From Lachnospiraceae bacterium (GTDB lineage Bacteria; Bacillota; Clostridia; Lachnospirales; Lachnospiraceae): a stretch of DNA of 64,000 nt. Each line of letters begins with the position of its first letter. The stretch's first letter is position 1. The position numbers and the translations under genes were made by a program. The notes beneath the pieces were generated by a model. The model had not been told where the DNA came from, did not search any database, and worked only from the letters and a program-made list of their open reading frames with translations. The stretch lies in assembly GCA_910575035.1 (NCBI GenBank), contig CAJTDL010000007.1, forward strand, positions 124,001-188,000, given 5' to 3'. Shown piece after piece: positions 19,401-27,151 of the stretch.

Positions 19401-19599
19401 GATTAATAGTCTCATCTTCGTTGTATACTTCCACTGGAAGGAATTTCATCAATTTCTGGTAACAATCCGTATCTGGATCCATCAATGCCTGGGCAATCCG
19501 ATCCGCTACCAGAACCTTTACTTTATAATTCTCCTCCAAGTACTCTAAAATGGCGGATTTTCCTGCACCCACTCCGCCAGTAATGCCAATGACCTGCAT
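16414..19599 (-). CDS. coaE: Fusion of dephospho-CoA kinase (CoaE) with an FtsA-like actin-fold ATPase and C-terminal beta-grasp-like repeats
   Basis: 1061 residues in one uninterrupted frame. Residues 1-200 are a complete CoaE: P-loop GGVGAGKS, 'VLVADRIAQALM', 'NRVVHPAVKEYI', 'VVIEGALLIE', lid region 'RLMRARGYSKEKI'. CoaE adds the last phosphate to make coenzyme A. Residues about 212-610 are an FtsA/Hsp70-type actin fold with phosphate-1 'FGLDIGTRNVVG', phosphate-2 'VDVGAGTSDISI' and adenosine motif 'VVGGGGKVHG'. After that come small repeats around 'VNGE/INGK' that look like beta-grasp modules, a Gly/His/Glu-rich low-complexity stretch (about 830-960, with 12-residue repeats), and a last 'VNGDPI...LNGEEP' module. 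CoaE is usually about 200 residues alone. AAAGGAG precedes the ATG at 19599. It lies between polA and the MBL hydrolase. Actin-fold assignment is firm; its role is unknown. Confidence 0.88.
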   Translation of the reverse strand: MQVIGITGGVGAGKSAILEYLEENYKVKVLVADRIAQALMDPDTDCYQKLMKFLPVEVYNEDETINRIALADKIFRSEELRHRVNRVVHPAVKEYILEQIEEQRDMGVLDFVVIEGALLIEDRYDKICDELWYVYASEELRRKRLMRARGYSKEKIQQIFASQLSDRMYRRSCQVVIDNNGTREETFYQVAQVIKNKGKSGRGKQKRNDVPLVFGLDIGTRNVVGTVGYKEEEDFYVLAQFMREHETRSMLDGQIHDIGRVARTVNAVKTALEEQLDMTLEEVCIAAAGRVLKTISTTIEYVLPEEAVVSEDDVHTLDLLGIEKAQQILNDSNDTNLKFYCVGYSIVKYYLNGDPLSNLEGHKAQAISEDIIVTFLPEDVVEGLYSAVELAGLKVASLTLEPIAAISVAIPETFRMLNIALVDVGAGTSDISITRDGSIIAYGMIPSAGDEITEMLVQHFLVDFKTAEHIKVSSTTEKEIEYQDIMMLRHTVTAEEVWELIKPLVDKLTEDIAGKIKELNGGSTVSATFVVGGGGKVHGFIDHLAAELELPKERVALRGEEVLQEIYFEQPEIKKDPLLVTPIGICLSYYHQRNNFIFVWVNGERIKLYDNDKLTILDAALQAGFTNEQLFPGKGKELRFTINGKRRAVGGEPIAAAIAQVNGEACSLNDPLIPNSEIALTAASVEEPFIYRIEDLEEYDENGLAFQVNGEKIACPKYVEVDGDIVPPQYEIQENDKIKIHSFYTVAQLLTYLEIEQETVADIQVNGKQADLDTPLYGNFFAEWKKRERPAFPLEDSRQEEGRQRGYADFPGDTDIEEGYEGHDIDDIDDINDMEEGNGIHGIEGMEEGHKAHGTGNETEGYKPHGIGNETEGYKPHGIGDMEEGHEAHGIDSTKGSYEEHFIQKAHKNYGKRYIEDIKEGYEDHDADNADDVKEDYEDTAEGFSEEDYEEEKLPQKGLGGRQIQEPHRGASREGTVEKSRKPTGSLPQRSSGKGIQVIVNGDPIILAGKKSYIFVDVFDAIGFNLNESKGRSVVMRLNGEEPMYTAPLHTGDAIEIYWED
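16980..17088. repeat. 36-bp in-frame tandem repeat inside the CoaE fusion gene
   Basis: Two near-identical 36-bp units start at about 16980 and 17016 (12-residue unit 'NETEGYKPHGIG'), with a diverged third and fourth unit on each side (for example 'GHKAHGTG' and 'GHEAHGID'). Unit length is a multiple of three so the frame is kept. It lies in the acidic linker, between the beta-grasp-like parts. Confidence 0.7.
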
Positions 19600-19793
19600 A
19601 CGATAACTCCTTTATCTCTATATAATCCTATGGTGACGTATAATAATCCAAATACAAAATCATGTTTCAAAATCCCCTTATCGTTCCACATGGCACAAGG
19701 ATCCATGCCCATACGCAGCCCCTTACTTTTATTCACCTTATACCAGCCGGCACAAATACCACAATAATTTGCGGCTAAACCCACTTTTTTCCT

Positions 19794-22700
19794 TTAATGG
19801 GCTTCATACCAGTTGGCGCCGCGATGCATATCAATTTCCAGCTCTACCGAAAGCTGTGCTGCTGTTTCCATCTCTTTTTTCAAAATGGCTTCCACCTGCC
19901 CTGCCTCTTCCTCATAGGCTTCCACCAACAGCTCATCGTGCACCTGCAAAATCAAGCGGGACCGCAGACCCTGCTCCTTCAAGGCATCATTCACATGGAT
20001 CATGGCAATCTTAATAATATCTGCCGCCGTACCTTGAATCGGTGAGTTCATCGCCACACGCTCCCCAAAGGAACGCTGCATAAAGTTGCTGGAGGACAAT
20101 TCCGGCACCGGCCTTTTCCTGCCAAACATGGTGGAAACATATCCCTGTTCCTTGGCATCCTTCACCAGGCGGTCTAAAAATTCCTTGATTCCAGGATATG
20201 TCTCAAAATAGGAATCAATGTATTGGGCAGCCTCTTTCTTGGAAATACTCAGATCCTGGCTCAGCCCAAAAGAGCTGATTCCATAGACAATCCCAAAATT
20301 CACAGCCTTTGCATTCCGCCTCTGCAGGCTGGTCACCTGGCCGAAAGGCACATGGAACACCTGGGAAGCCGTCATTTTGTGGATATCCTGCGCCTCCCGA
20401 TAGGCATGGATCAAATTTTCGTCCCCAGACATATGGGCTAGAACCCGCAGCTCAATCTGGGAATAATCTGCATCAATCAAAACGCAGCCTTCCTTAGGCG
20501 TAAATACCTTGCGGATCTGCCGCCCCAACTCCATACGGATAGGAATATTCTGCAGGTTCGGATCTGTGCTGCTCAGCCGCCCTGTAGCCGTAATAGTCTG
20601 GTGGAAAGAGGAATGGATCCGCCCATCCCTTCGGATATAATTGGCAAGGCCGTCTGCATAGGTAGATTTCAGCTTGGCAAGCTGGCGGTATTCCAAGATT
20701 TTGGATACCAGCGGGTAATCCGGCGCCAGCTTCTCCAATACATCCGCAGCTGTGGAATAGCCCGTTTTCGTCTTTTTGCCATAGGGCATTTTCAGCTTAT
20801 CAAAAAGGATAACGCCCAGCTGCTTTGGAGAGTTGATATTAAAGCTTTCCCCGGCATCCTGGCAGATTTCCTGCTCCAGCTCCTCAATCCGGCCTGCCAG
20901 GCTCTCCCCATAGGACTTTAACTCCTCAGCATTTACCTGTACGCCTTCCTGCTCCATATCATATAAGGTAAAGGCTAAGGGCATTTCTATTTCCCGAAAC
21001 AGCTGCCACATGCCAGAGGATTTTAATTTTTCCTCCAATACCTCCGAGGCCTGAAAAGAAGTATAGGCCAAAAAGCAGGCATATTGGAGAAATTCCGCCT
21101 CCTTCTCCCGCACAGCCTGGGACAAAGGCAGCTTTCCAAGCAGATCCTGCGCTGAGGGGAACAGCATCCCTAAATGCTCCTTTGCTATGCCATCATAAGT
21201 ATAATCATTCTTCAATGGATTCAACAGGTAGGCAGCAATCAGGATATCCGTTACCTTTGCCCGATATTTACCAGGAATGGAAAGGCAGGAAAGCTGGGGC
21301 TTCAGGCCAAAGGTTCCCAATGCTTTTGCCTTCTGCAGGACTGACTGCATTTTTTCCGCAAAATATGCGCCTGTCAATTCCCTGCCAGCTTCCAGGAAAT
21401 AAACCTCCTCCCTGCCAAAGGCTAGGGCAAGACCCAGGATGGAGGATATCCCCTCCATGCCATTGCCAGGGCAAAGCGCACCTGAAGATTCCACGCCATT
21501 GCCGGGGCAAAGGGGCTCTGGAGATTCCACGCCATTGCCAGGGCAAAGCGGATTAAGAGATTCTATGCCATTGCCGGAGCAGATATCTGGAGTCGCCGTG
21601 CCATTCTTTAAAGAACGCACACCTGTCTGTGCCTGCAAAAGCCCTTCTAATGTCAGCTGGCCATCTTCTTCCATGCCAATCTGCATATTCTGCGCGCCCT
21701 GCATGCCTATTTTCAGTTCGCCCTGCGCATTCTCAGCATCTGCATTTGTTATGCCCTGCATATCCCTGGCATCCCATTCCATCTTTCCCTGCGGTTTTTG
21801 TGCGTCTATCCCCATTTCTTCCTGCAGCTTTTGCCCAGAACGGTTTTCTGCCATCTGAAGGACACGCTCTGGATCAAAAAGAAACTGGAAACCTACCCGC
21901 TTTGCCACCTGCGCCTGGCGAAAGATCTGATCTGCTTCCGCACGGCTTTTAATCTTTTGGAAATGCTGCTGTACCGGCGTTTCCAATGTATCTTTCGGAA
22001 AGCGGCTTTGCATATGCTTAAATTCCAGCTTCTTCATCCATTCATAGGCCTCTGGCGTAAACAAATCCCCCAGCTTCGCCTGCTCCAGCTCATATTCAAT
22101 CGGCGCATTCACTTCAATGGTAGCAAGGGTTTTGCTCATCTGCGCCATATCATAATGCTCCCGCAGGTTTTTCTGTGCCCTGGGAGGCTTGACCTGGTCT
22201 ATATTGGCATAGGCATTTTCAATATTGCCATAGACAACAATCAGAGCCGTAGCTGTCTTTTCGCCAATACCCGGAACGCCGGGAATATTGTCTGAAGAAT
22301 CCCCCATCAATGCCTTTACATCAATAAATTCCTCTGGCGTCACCTGGTATCTTTCCTTTACGTCTGCTGCATAATAATCCTCAATCTCTGTCCCTGTCCG
22401 CTTAGTCTTTGGAATGCGGATTTTAATATGCTCTGTAGCCAGCTGCAGCAAATCCCTGTCCCCAGAAACAAGGGATACCTCCAGGCCTGCCTTCTCGCTG
22501 CGCCTGGCAATGGTTCCCAGAATATCGTCTGCTTCATAGCCCTCACATTCCACAATGGCAATTCCCATAGATTTCAGCACTTCCTTCATAACAGGAACCT
22601 GCTGGCGCAGTTCCTCCGCCATAGGCTTTCTGGTGCCCTTGTAGTCTGCAAACATCTTGTGGCGGAAGGTGGGGGCATGCACATCAAAAGCTACTGTCAG

Positions 22701-22859
22701 GTAATCTGGCTTCTCCTCTTCCAAAATCTTAAAAAGGATATTCAAAAAGCCATATACTGCATTGGTATGGAGCCCTTCCGCATTGGTCAGGTCAGGAATG
22801 CCAAAAAAGGCTCTGTGCAAGATACTGTGCCCGTCAATCAATACTATTTTTTTATCCAT
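19794..22859 (-). CDS. polA: DNA polymerase I with inactive proofreading domain and a repeat insertion
   Basis: 1021 residues against about 880-930 usual. Residues 1-290 are the 5'-3' flap exonuclease ('IDGHSILHRAFFG', 'VSGDRDLLQL', 'GIGEKTATALI'). Residues about 310-600 correspond to the 3'-5' exonuclease domain, but the first metal motif is lost ('VGFQFLFDPERV' where DxE is expected), so proofreading should be inactive, as in B. subtilis Pol I. Within this part is a low-complexity insertion (about 370-480) with a 12-residue repeat around 'LCPGNGVESPEP'. Residues about 620-1021 are the polymerase: motif A 'DYSQIELRVLAH', motif B 'RRNAKAVNFGIVYG', motif C 'LQVHDELLVEA'. It acts in Okazaki fragment maturation and repair. 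AAGGAA lies before the ATG at 22859. The coaE fusion follows after about 190 bp with no gene in between. Confidence 0.97.
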   Translation of the reverse strand: MDKKIVLIDGHSILHRAFFGIPDLTNAEGLHTNAVYGFLNILFKILEEEKPDYLTVAFDVHAPTFRHKMFADYKGTRKPMAEELRQQVPVMKEVLKSMGIAIVECEGYEADDILGTIARRSEKAGLEVSLVSGDRDLLQLATEHIKIRIPKTKRTGTEIEDYYAADVKERYQVTPEEFIDVKALMGDSSDNIPGVPGIGEKTATALIVVYGNIENAYANIDQVKPPRAQKNLREHYDMAQMSKTLATIEVNAPIEYELEQAKLGDLFTPEAYEWMKKLEFKHMQSRFPKDTLETPVQQHFQKIKSRAEADQIFRQAQVAKRVGFQFLFDPERVLQMAENRSGQKLQEEMGIDAQKPQGKMEWDARDMQGITNADAENAQGELKIGMQGAQNMQIGMEEDGQLTLEGLLQAQTGVRSLKNGTATPDICSGNGIESLNPLCPGNGVESPEPLCPGNGVESSGALCPGNGMEGISSILGLALAFGREEVYFLEAGRELTGAYFAEKMQSVLQKAKALGTFGLKPQLSCLSIPGKYRAKVTDILIAAYLLNPLKNDYTYDGIAKEHLGMLFPSAQDLLGKLPLSQAVREKEAEFLQYACFLAYTSFQASEVLEEKLKSSGMWQLFREIEMPLAFTLYDMEQEGVQVNAEELKSYGESLAGRIEELEQEICQDAGESFNINSPKQLGVILFDKLKMPYGKKTKTGYSTAADVLEKLAPDYPLVSKILEYRQLAKLKSTYADGLANYIRRDGRIHSSFHQTITATGRLSSTDPNLQNIPIRMELGRQIRKVFTPKEGCVLIDADYSQIELRVLAHMSGDENLIHAYREAQDIHKMTASQVFHVPFGQVTSLQRRNAKAVNFGIVYGISSFGLSQDLSISKKEAAQYIDSYFETYPGIKEFLDRLVKDAKEQGYVSTMFGRKRPVPELSSSNFMQRSFGERVAMNSPIQGTAADIIKIAMIHVNDALKEQGLRSRLILQVHDELLVEAYEEEAGQVEAILKKEMETAAQLSVELEIDMHRGANWYEAH
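21456..21599. repeat. 36-bp minisatellite inside polA
   Basis: The word GCCATTGCC recurs at 21459, 21495, 21531 and 21567, exactly 36 bp apart, each followed by a G-rich GGGGCAAAG-like word. Four units encode the 12-residue repeat in the degenerate exonuclease domain of DNA polymerase I. There are no unique spacers, so it is not a CRISPR array. Confidence 0.85.
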
Positions 22860-22970
22860 AAAGTGTGATTCCTTTTTTCTAAAAATTTCGCAATCAGTTT
22901 TATTTTACACCATCTGGCAGGGATTTAAAAGTTATAAATGAAGGAAATGCTTAATTTTTTCTTCCAAATA

Positions 22971-23112
22971 GTTACTATTCACGGCCAGAAGGGCACTCAT
23001 AACAACAATTTGGGGCGATATTTAGCGGTTTGCTGCGCAAAAATCTCCTTTCACTCCTGAATCATGTTCTCGCGGAATGCGCAGTCCAGCGCATTCCTGA
23101 TCCGTGAATCAA
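22971..23112. repeat. Interspersed palindromic element, copy A
   Basis: About 142 bp starting GTTACTATTCACGGCC and ending CCGTGAATCAATG, so the ends are inverted copies of ATTCACGG. The inner part contains a perfect 9-bp hairpin GGAATGCGC/GCGCATTCC at 23074-23097. It aligns along its whole length with a second copy at 33239-33379 (shared blocks GGGGCGATATTT, CTGAATCAT, GCATTCCTGA). It encodes no protein. It lies in the 698-bp spacer between polA and the symporter gene. Confidence 0.75.
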
Positions 23113-23114
23113 TG

Positions 23115-23264
23115 TCAGGAGCTTAAGGGATGCTAGCAGTAGGGGGGCTAAGCGGCCGTCAGGAATGAGCCGGAACAAGGGCAAACCCTGAAGCCCCGGC
23201 CTCTCCCAGACGAACACCTGTCCATTCCCGCTCCCTGTCTGCTAATCCCTTAGGTTACTGACTC
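23115..23264. repeat. Long near-perfect inverted repeat, possible structured RNA
   Basis: Nested complementary arms: GTCAG (23115) with CTGAC near 23260; CTTAAGGGAT with ATCCCTTAGG (10 bp, one G-T); TAGCAG with CTGCTA (6 bp); AGGGG..GC with GC..CCCT; and an inner stem GCCGG...CCGGC topped by AGGG-CAAA-CCCT. The result is one rod of about 150 nt with internal bulges. The strand transcribed, if any, cannot be told; no promoter or U-tract is obvious. The overall shape recalls 6S-like RNAs, but I see no conserved primary motif that would prove that. Confidence 0.5.
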
Positions 23265-23426
23265 TAACTTCTCTTCCAGAACGCTGCAGGCTGCAGGGCA
23301 TTAAACCCGTGAATGAATAAAGAACAGGCTGCTACAAAAGGAGGAAATCTCACTCCTTCCATAACAGCCTATTCTAAACCGCCCTTTCTGCCTTACCCCC
23401 ACGGCACTCTCCTGGAAGCCGCCTCC

Positions 23427-23586
23427 TTTGGCAAAGCGGTTTTCTTATACACTCCCCTTAACCATGCCTTCTTAACAGGCAATAGGGATTATCTCTTTGG
23501 CAAAGCAGCTTTCTTATACACTCCCCTTAACCATGCCTTCTTAACAGGCAATAGGGATTATCTCTTTGGCAAAGCGGTTTTCTTAT
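23427..23586. repeat. 69-bp tandem duplication across the 3' end of the symporter gene
   Basis: The word TTTGGCAAAGC occurs at 23427, 23496 and 23565, exactly 69 bp apart. Two full units and about 22 bp of a third are present. The third, partial copy is the real C-terminus of the symporter (codons for KKTALPKR), and the stop codon lies inside the unit. The other two units are downstream copies of the gene end. Only a few bases differ between the units, so the duplication is recent. Confidence 0.9.
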
Positions 23587-25099
23587 CTACCATAACCTGT
23601 TCCTCTAAGCAAGAGAAGATCCCTTCCACTTCCCGCCTGTCCATCTTAGGCGTTAACAGGCTGACTACTGGCACTACAACCAGTCCCAGGATCATGGCAA
23701 TCGCTCCTGCGTTAATCGGAGACGCAATGTAAGAAAAGAACATATTGGAAACAGTAATGCCGATCCCACAGGCAAAGCTTGCCCAAACAGCAGCACGGGT
23801 CACGCCCCTCCAGTACAATCCATAAAGGAATGGCGCCAAGAATGCGCCTGCCAATGCGCCCCAGGAAATTCCCATCAGCTGGGCAATGAACTGGGCAATG
23901 GATTGTGGCGGGAACAGCGCCAACACGACGGAACATACAATAAAGAACACCAATAAGATCCGCATACAAAGCAGCTGTTTCTTCTCACTCATTTTCTTAA
24001 TAATATTATCCTTCAAAAAGTCCAATGTCAGCGTAGAACTGGATGTCAGCACCAAAGAAGACAAAGTAGACATGGATGCAGACAATACCAGCACGATCAC
24101 AATACCTACCAGGATATCTGGCAAAGTAGACAGCATAGACGGAATAATCGCATCATAAATCACGCTCCCATCCTCACGGTAAATTGCCGGCGTATCAAAC
24201 AGCCTCCCAAAACCGCCCAAAAAGTAACATCCTCCAGAGACAATAATTGCAAAAAATGTAGAAATAATCGTGCCTGTCTGGATGGATTTTTCGTCCTTGA
24301 TAGCATAAAATTTATGTATCATCTGAGGAAGCCCCCAAGTTCCCAAGGATGTCAGGATAATAACGCCTAAAAGGTTTAATGGATCCGGGCCAAAGAAGGA
24401 AGTAAACGCTCCCTTCTGCCCCATAGTTACCGCCACATCGCTTTCCAGTTCTGAGAGGGAGCCAAGGGCATTGATAAATCCGCCCTGCCCATTCAATACA
24501 GCTGCAATTACAGCCACTATCCCCACCAACATTACAATACCCTGAATAAAATCATTGATGGCCGTTGCCATATAGCCTCCCAAGATTACATAAACACAAG
24601 TCAGAACCGCCATAACAATCACGCAGGCTTCATATGGAATATCAAAAGCCATCCCAAACAGCCTGGATAGCCCGTTATATACAGAAGCCGTATAAGGAAT
24701 CAAAAATATAAAGGAAATGGCAGAAGCAGCAATTCTAAGGGCATTGCTTTGATACCGCTTTCCAAAATAATCTGGCATGGTGGCTGCCGATAAATGATTG
24801 CTCATAATCCTGGTGCGCCTTCCAAGGATTACCCATGCAAGAAGGGAGCCGATGAAAGCATTTCCAATTCCAATCCAGGTGGACGCCACACCGTATTTAT
24901 AGCCAAACTGGCCAGCATAGCCTACGAAAACCACAGCAGAGAAATAAGATGTGCCATAGGCAAAGGCTGTCAGCCAGGGTCCTACGCTTCGGTTTCCCAG
25001 GACAAAATCATTTACGTTGGTAGCGTGTTTCCTGGAGTATAGCCCCACGCCAATCATTACAGCAAAGAAAATAATCAGGAATATAATTTTTATAAACAT
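23558..25099 (-). CDS. Sodium:solute symporter family (SSF) transporter
   Basis: 513 residues from the ATG at 25099 (MFIKIIFLIIFFAVMIGVGL), which has AAGGAGGT 4 bp upstream. About 13 hydrophobic segments are visible. SSF features are the first helix with 'FVLGNRSVGPWLTAFAYGTS', helix 2-3 'YFSAVVFVGYAGQFGYKYG' and the 'LGGYMATAINDFIQGIVM' sodium-site helix. SSF members import sugars, proline, pantothenate, urea or short acids with Na+; the substrate cannot be read from these motifs. The amidohydrolase gene follows upstream on the same strand after about 180 bp. Its 3' end is tandemly duplicated (see repeat). Confidence 0.92.
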   Translation of the reverse strand: MFIKIIFLIIFFAVMIGVGLYSRKHATNVNDFVLGNRSVGPWLTAFAYGTSYFSAVVFVGYAGQFGYKYGVASTWIGIGNAFIGSLLAWVILGRRTRIMSNHLSAATMPDYFGKRYQSNALRIAASAISFIFLIPYTASVYNGLSRLFGMAFDIPYEACVIVMAVLTCVYVILGGYMATAINDFIQGIVMLVGIVAVIAAVLNGQGGFINALGSLSELESDVAVTMGQKGAFTSFFGPDPLNLLGVIILTSLGTWGLPQMIHKFYAIKDEKSIQTGTIISTFFAIIVSGGCYFLGGFGRLFDTPAIYREDGSVIYDAIIPSMLSTLPDILVGIVIVLVLSASMSTLSSLVLTSSSTLTLDFLKDNIIKKMSEKKQLLCMRILLVFFIVCSVVLALFPPQSIAQFIAQLMGISWGALAGAFLAPFLYGLYWRGVTRAAVWASFACGIGITVSNMFFSYIASPINAGAIAMILGLVVVPVVSLLTPKMDRREVEGIFSCLEEQVMVDKKTALPKR

Positions 25100-25277
25100 G
25101 TTGACCTCCTTGTGGTCTGTGCGCAGCTTTTGGCCCATACGGCCAAAGTGTTGTATAAGGTATATCATCACTTTAAAGTTCAACGCTTTGTCGTGCTAAA
25201 GTTATAGGGCACACAGAATCTTAAATTTTTATTTATGTTGTTGATTTGCTAAATTTATGTTCCGAATGCATTCAAAT

Positions 25278-26087
25278 TTACTCCATCCCAAGCAGTTCTT
25301 TTGCATTCCCTCCCAGTATTTTATTTAAATCACCCTGAGCAATATTGAATGACCGCAAATGGGAGAGCGATTCCTGCTGTCCGCTCCAGGGGCTGTCCGT
25401 AGCAAATAAAATTTTATCCGCACCATGCTTTTTAAGAATATCCAGAAATAACCCATCCTCAATAAAGCCAAATGTATAGGCTGTATCCAAATAAATATTT
25501 TGCCCTGCCAGAACCTCCTCCACTTCTTCCCATAGGCCAAAAGCGCCAAAATGAGCCAATACCATCTTTTGTGGCTTAACCTGGCCAATCACCTTACGGA
25601 TACGCCCTACTGTACAGCGGACATTATCAGGAAAGCCAATATCTACACCGGCATGGACAACAGAGACCAGCCCCAGTTCTGTAGCATAATCCAGGATACG
25701 CATATATTTGATATCGTCAAAATAAGTATTTTGGTAATCAGGATGGAGCTTTATGCCCAGCAAGCCCATATTTCGGATAGCCCTAAGCTCTTCCTTAAAA
25801 AAAGATGTATCTGGATGGATACCCCCAAAGGACAGCAGCTTCACTGGCTGATCCAGGTACCTCTCATTCATTTGGCAGGCAAAGCGGTTAACCGTTTCAA
25901 ACTGCTCTGGCTTCGTCACTACCGGAAGGACGACAGACAGCCCTACGCCTGCCCGTTCCATAGACTGCACCAGGCTTTCTTCCCTTCCATTGGTAAAGGC
26001 TTTGACATGCGCAATATTTTCTAATTTTTCAATAGTCCTGGCTGCTATTTTCTCCGGAAAAATATGCGTATGGAAATCAATTATCAT
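25278..26087 (-). CDS. Amidohydrolase family protein (TIM-barrel metal hydrolase)
   Basis: 269 residues from the ATG at 26087 (MIIDFHTHIFPEKIA) behind AAGGAGGT. The HxH metal pair is in 'DFHTHIFPE', further ligands are His in 'VSVVHAGVD', His in 'VLAHFGAFG' and Asp in 'LFATDSPWSG'. It belongs to the amidohydrolase-2 (TatD/ACMSD-like) group, which hydrolyses or decarboxylates varied substrates. The substrate is not determined. The symporter gene downstream could bring in its substrate, but that is only inference from position. Confidence 0.88.
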   Translation of the reverse strand: MIIDFHTHIFPEKIAARTIEKLENIAHVKAFTNGREESLVQSMERAGVGLSVVLPVVTKPEQFETVNRFACQMNERYLDQPVKLLSFGGIHPDTSFFKEELRAIRNMGLLGIKLHPDYQNTYFDDIKYMRILDYATELGLVSVVHAGVDIGFPDNVRCTVGRIRKVIGQVKPQKMVLAHFGAFGLWEEVEEVLAGQNIYLDTAYTFGFIEDGLFLDILKKHGADKILFATDSPWSGQQESLSHLRSFNIAQGDLNKILGGNAKELLGME

Positions 26088-26197
26088 TTTAATTCCTACC
26101 TCCTTAACAATCTTTTGTGCCATTCACTCCCCACAGTAAATCCCACTATTGCAGCAGCAAGCCCATACCTGGATAATCTCTTCGCCATCCAATGACA

Positions 26198-26432
26198 GCC
26201 GGATGCAGAAGCTTTTCCCTGCTGCTTTGACTTCGGAGGAAAGCGTGAAGTCCTTCGCTTTCTGTCCATCATCCAGGATTTGGGGACATGGATGCCCCCA
26301 AAAGGCACGTTTCGCCATGGATGGCGGATAAGAGCCGGTCCGTACGCAGATTAAAACTTTGGCGCAGAAAGGTTAGGACTTCCAGCTTTTCAGACACCGG
26401 AACCGCAGCAGGGAAAAGCTTCTGCATCCGGC
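26198..26432. repeat. Interspersed element with perfect 28-bp inverted ends
   Basis: Positions 26198-26225 and 26405-26432 are exact reverse complements (28 of 28; the first starts GCCGGATGCAGAAGC). Between them is a hairpin TTGGGGAC...GCCCCCAA at 26280-26301 and a smaller one around GAAAGCG/CGCTTTC. Related pieces occur at 46227-46322 (end sequences) and 58020-58041 (inner hairpin). The 440-bp spacer between the amidohydrolase and iorB is essentially this element; the short open frames in it are not real genes. Confidence 0.8.
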
Positions 26433-26528
26433 GTCCGAACCGCAACTTTCATCCATTAAAGCCCTGCAGGTACACGATCACAATAGCCAAATCTTATGAG
26501 ATAACAGCATTCATGAAAGCCAACGCCT

Positions 26529-27095
26529 TTAACTTTCATAACCTTTTAAAAATGCCTTCTGGTTAATTTCCACCGTCTTTGGCGGAACCGTCTTTTCAAT
26601 TACCTTCAGCCATGCTTCCTTAGAAAAGTCCATATGCTTTGCTGCCATGCCCAGGACAATGATATTAAATACCTTGGAATTCCCCAGTTTCTTAGCCTCT
26701 TCCATCGCATTGACCTTATATAAGGTATACTCTTTTTCCAGGCCTTCTATAATGTTTTCCGGATATTTGGCTGCTCCTGTCACAACTGTGATGGGCTCAA
26801 TCTGCTGCTCGTTGGCAATCAATACCCCATCATTTTTCAGGAAATGGGCATAACGCAATGCCTCCAACATTTCAAAAGCAATCAACACATCCGCCTGCCC
26901 TTCCTCCACGATCGGCTCTGCCACATTTTCCCCATAACGCACAAAGGTTACGACGCTCCCTCCCCTTTGCGCCATGCCATGAACCTCTGAAAGCTTCACG
27001 TCATACCCGGCCTCCAGGGTAATCCCACCGAGGATGCGGCTAGTCAAAAGGGTTCCTTGGCCGCCCACGCCTACAATCATTATATTTTTTGTCAT
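26529..27095 (-). CDS. iorB: Indolepyruvate:ferredoxin oxidoreductase beta subunit
   Basis: 188 residues from the ATG at 27095 (MTKNIMIVGVGGQGTLLTSR), GGAGG 5 bp upstream. It is the gamma-type domain of 2-oxoacid:ferredoxin oxidoreductases, with the CoA/TPP-related opening 'GVGGQGTLLTSRILG' and 'MAQRGGSVVTFVRYG'. With IorA it oxidatively decarboxylates aryl pyruvates (indolepyruvate, phenylpyruvate) to aryl-acetyl-CoA and reduces ferredoxin. iorA ends 56 bp upstream; the two are one operon. Confidence 0.94.
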   Translation of the reverse strand: MTKNIMIVGVGGQGTLLTSRILGGITLEAGYDVKLSEVHGMAQRGGSVVTFVRYGENVAEPIVEEGQADVLIAFEMLEALRYAHFLKNDGVLIANEQQIEPITVVTGAAKYPENIIEGLEKEYTLYKVNAMEEAKKLGNSKVFNIIVLGMAAKHMDFSKEAWLKVIEKTVPPKTVEINQKAFLKGYES

Positions 27096-27151
27096 TTCTG
27101 CCTCCATCTATCATTTTCTATACTGCCGTTTTCCATTCAGATATGCGGCCT

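Noticed and set aside
19545-19784. 79-residue frame between the CoaE fusion and polA
   Set aside because: Overlaps the CoaE start, no family and no ribosome site.
21456-21599. 36-bp repeats as a possible CRISPR array
   Set aside because: Units are directly tandem without unique spacers, lie inside the polA frame, and no cas genes are present. The same holds for the 36-bp array at 16980.
26124-26318. Short frames in the spacer before iorB
   Set aside because: They run through the 28-bp inverted-repeat element; no protein family fits.
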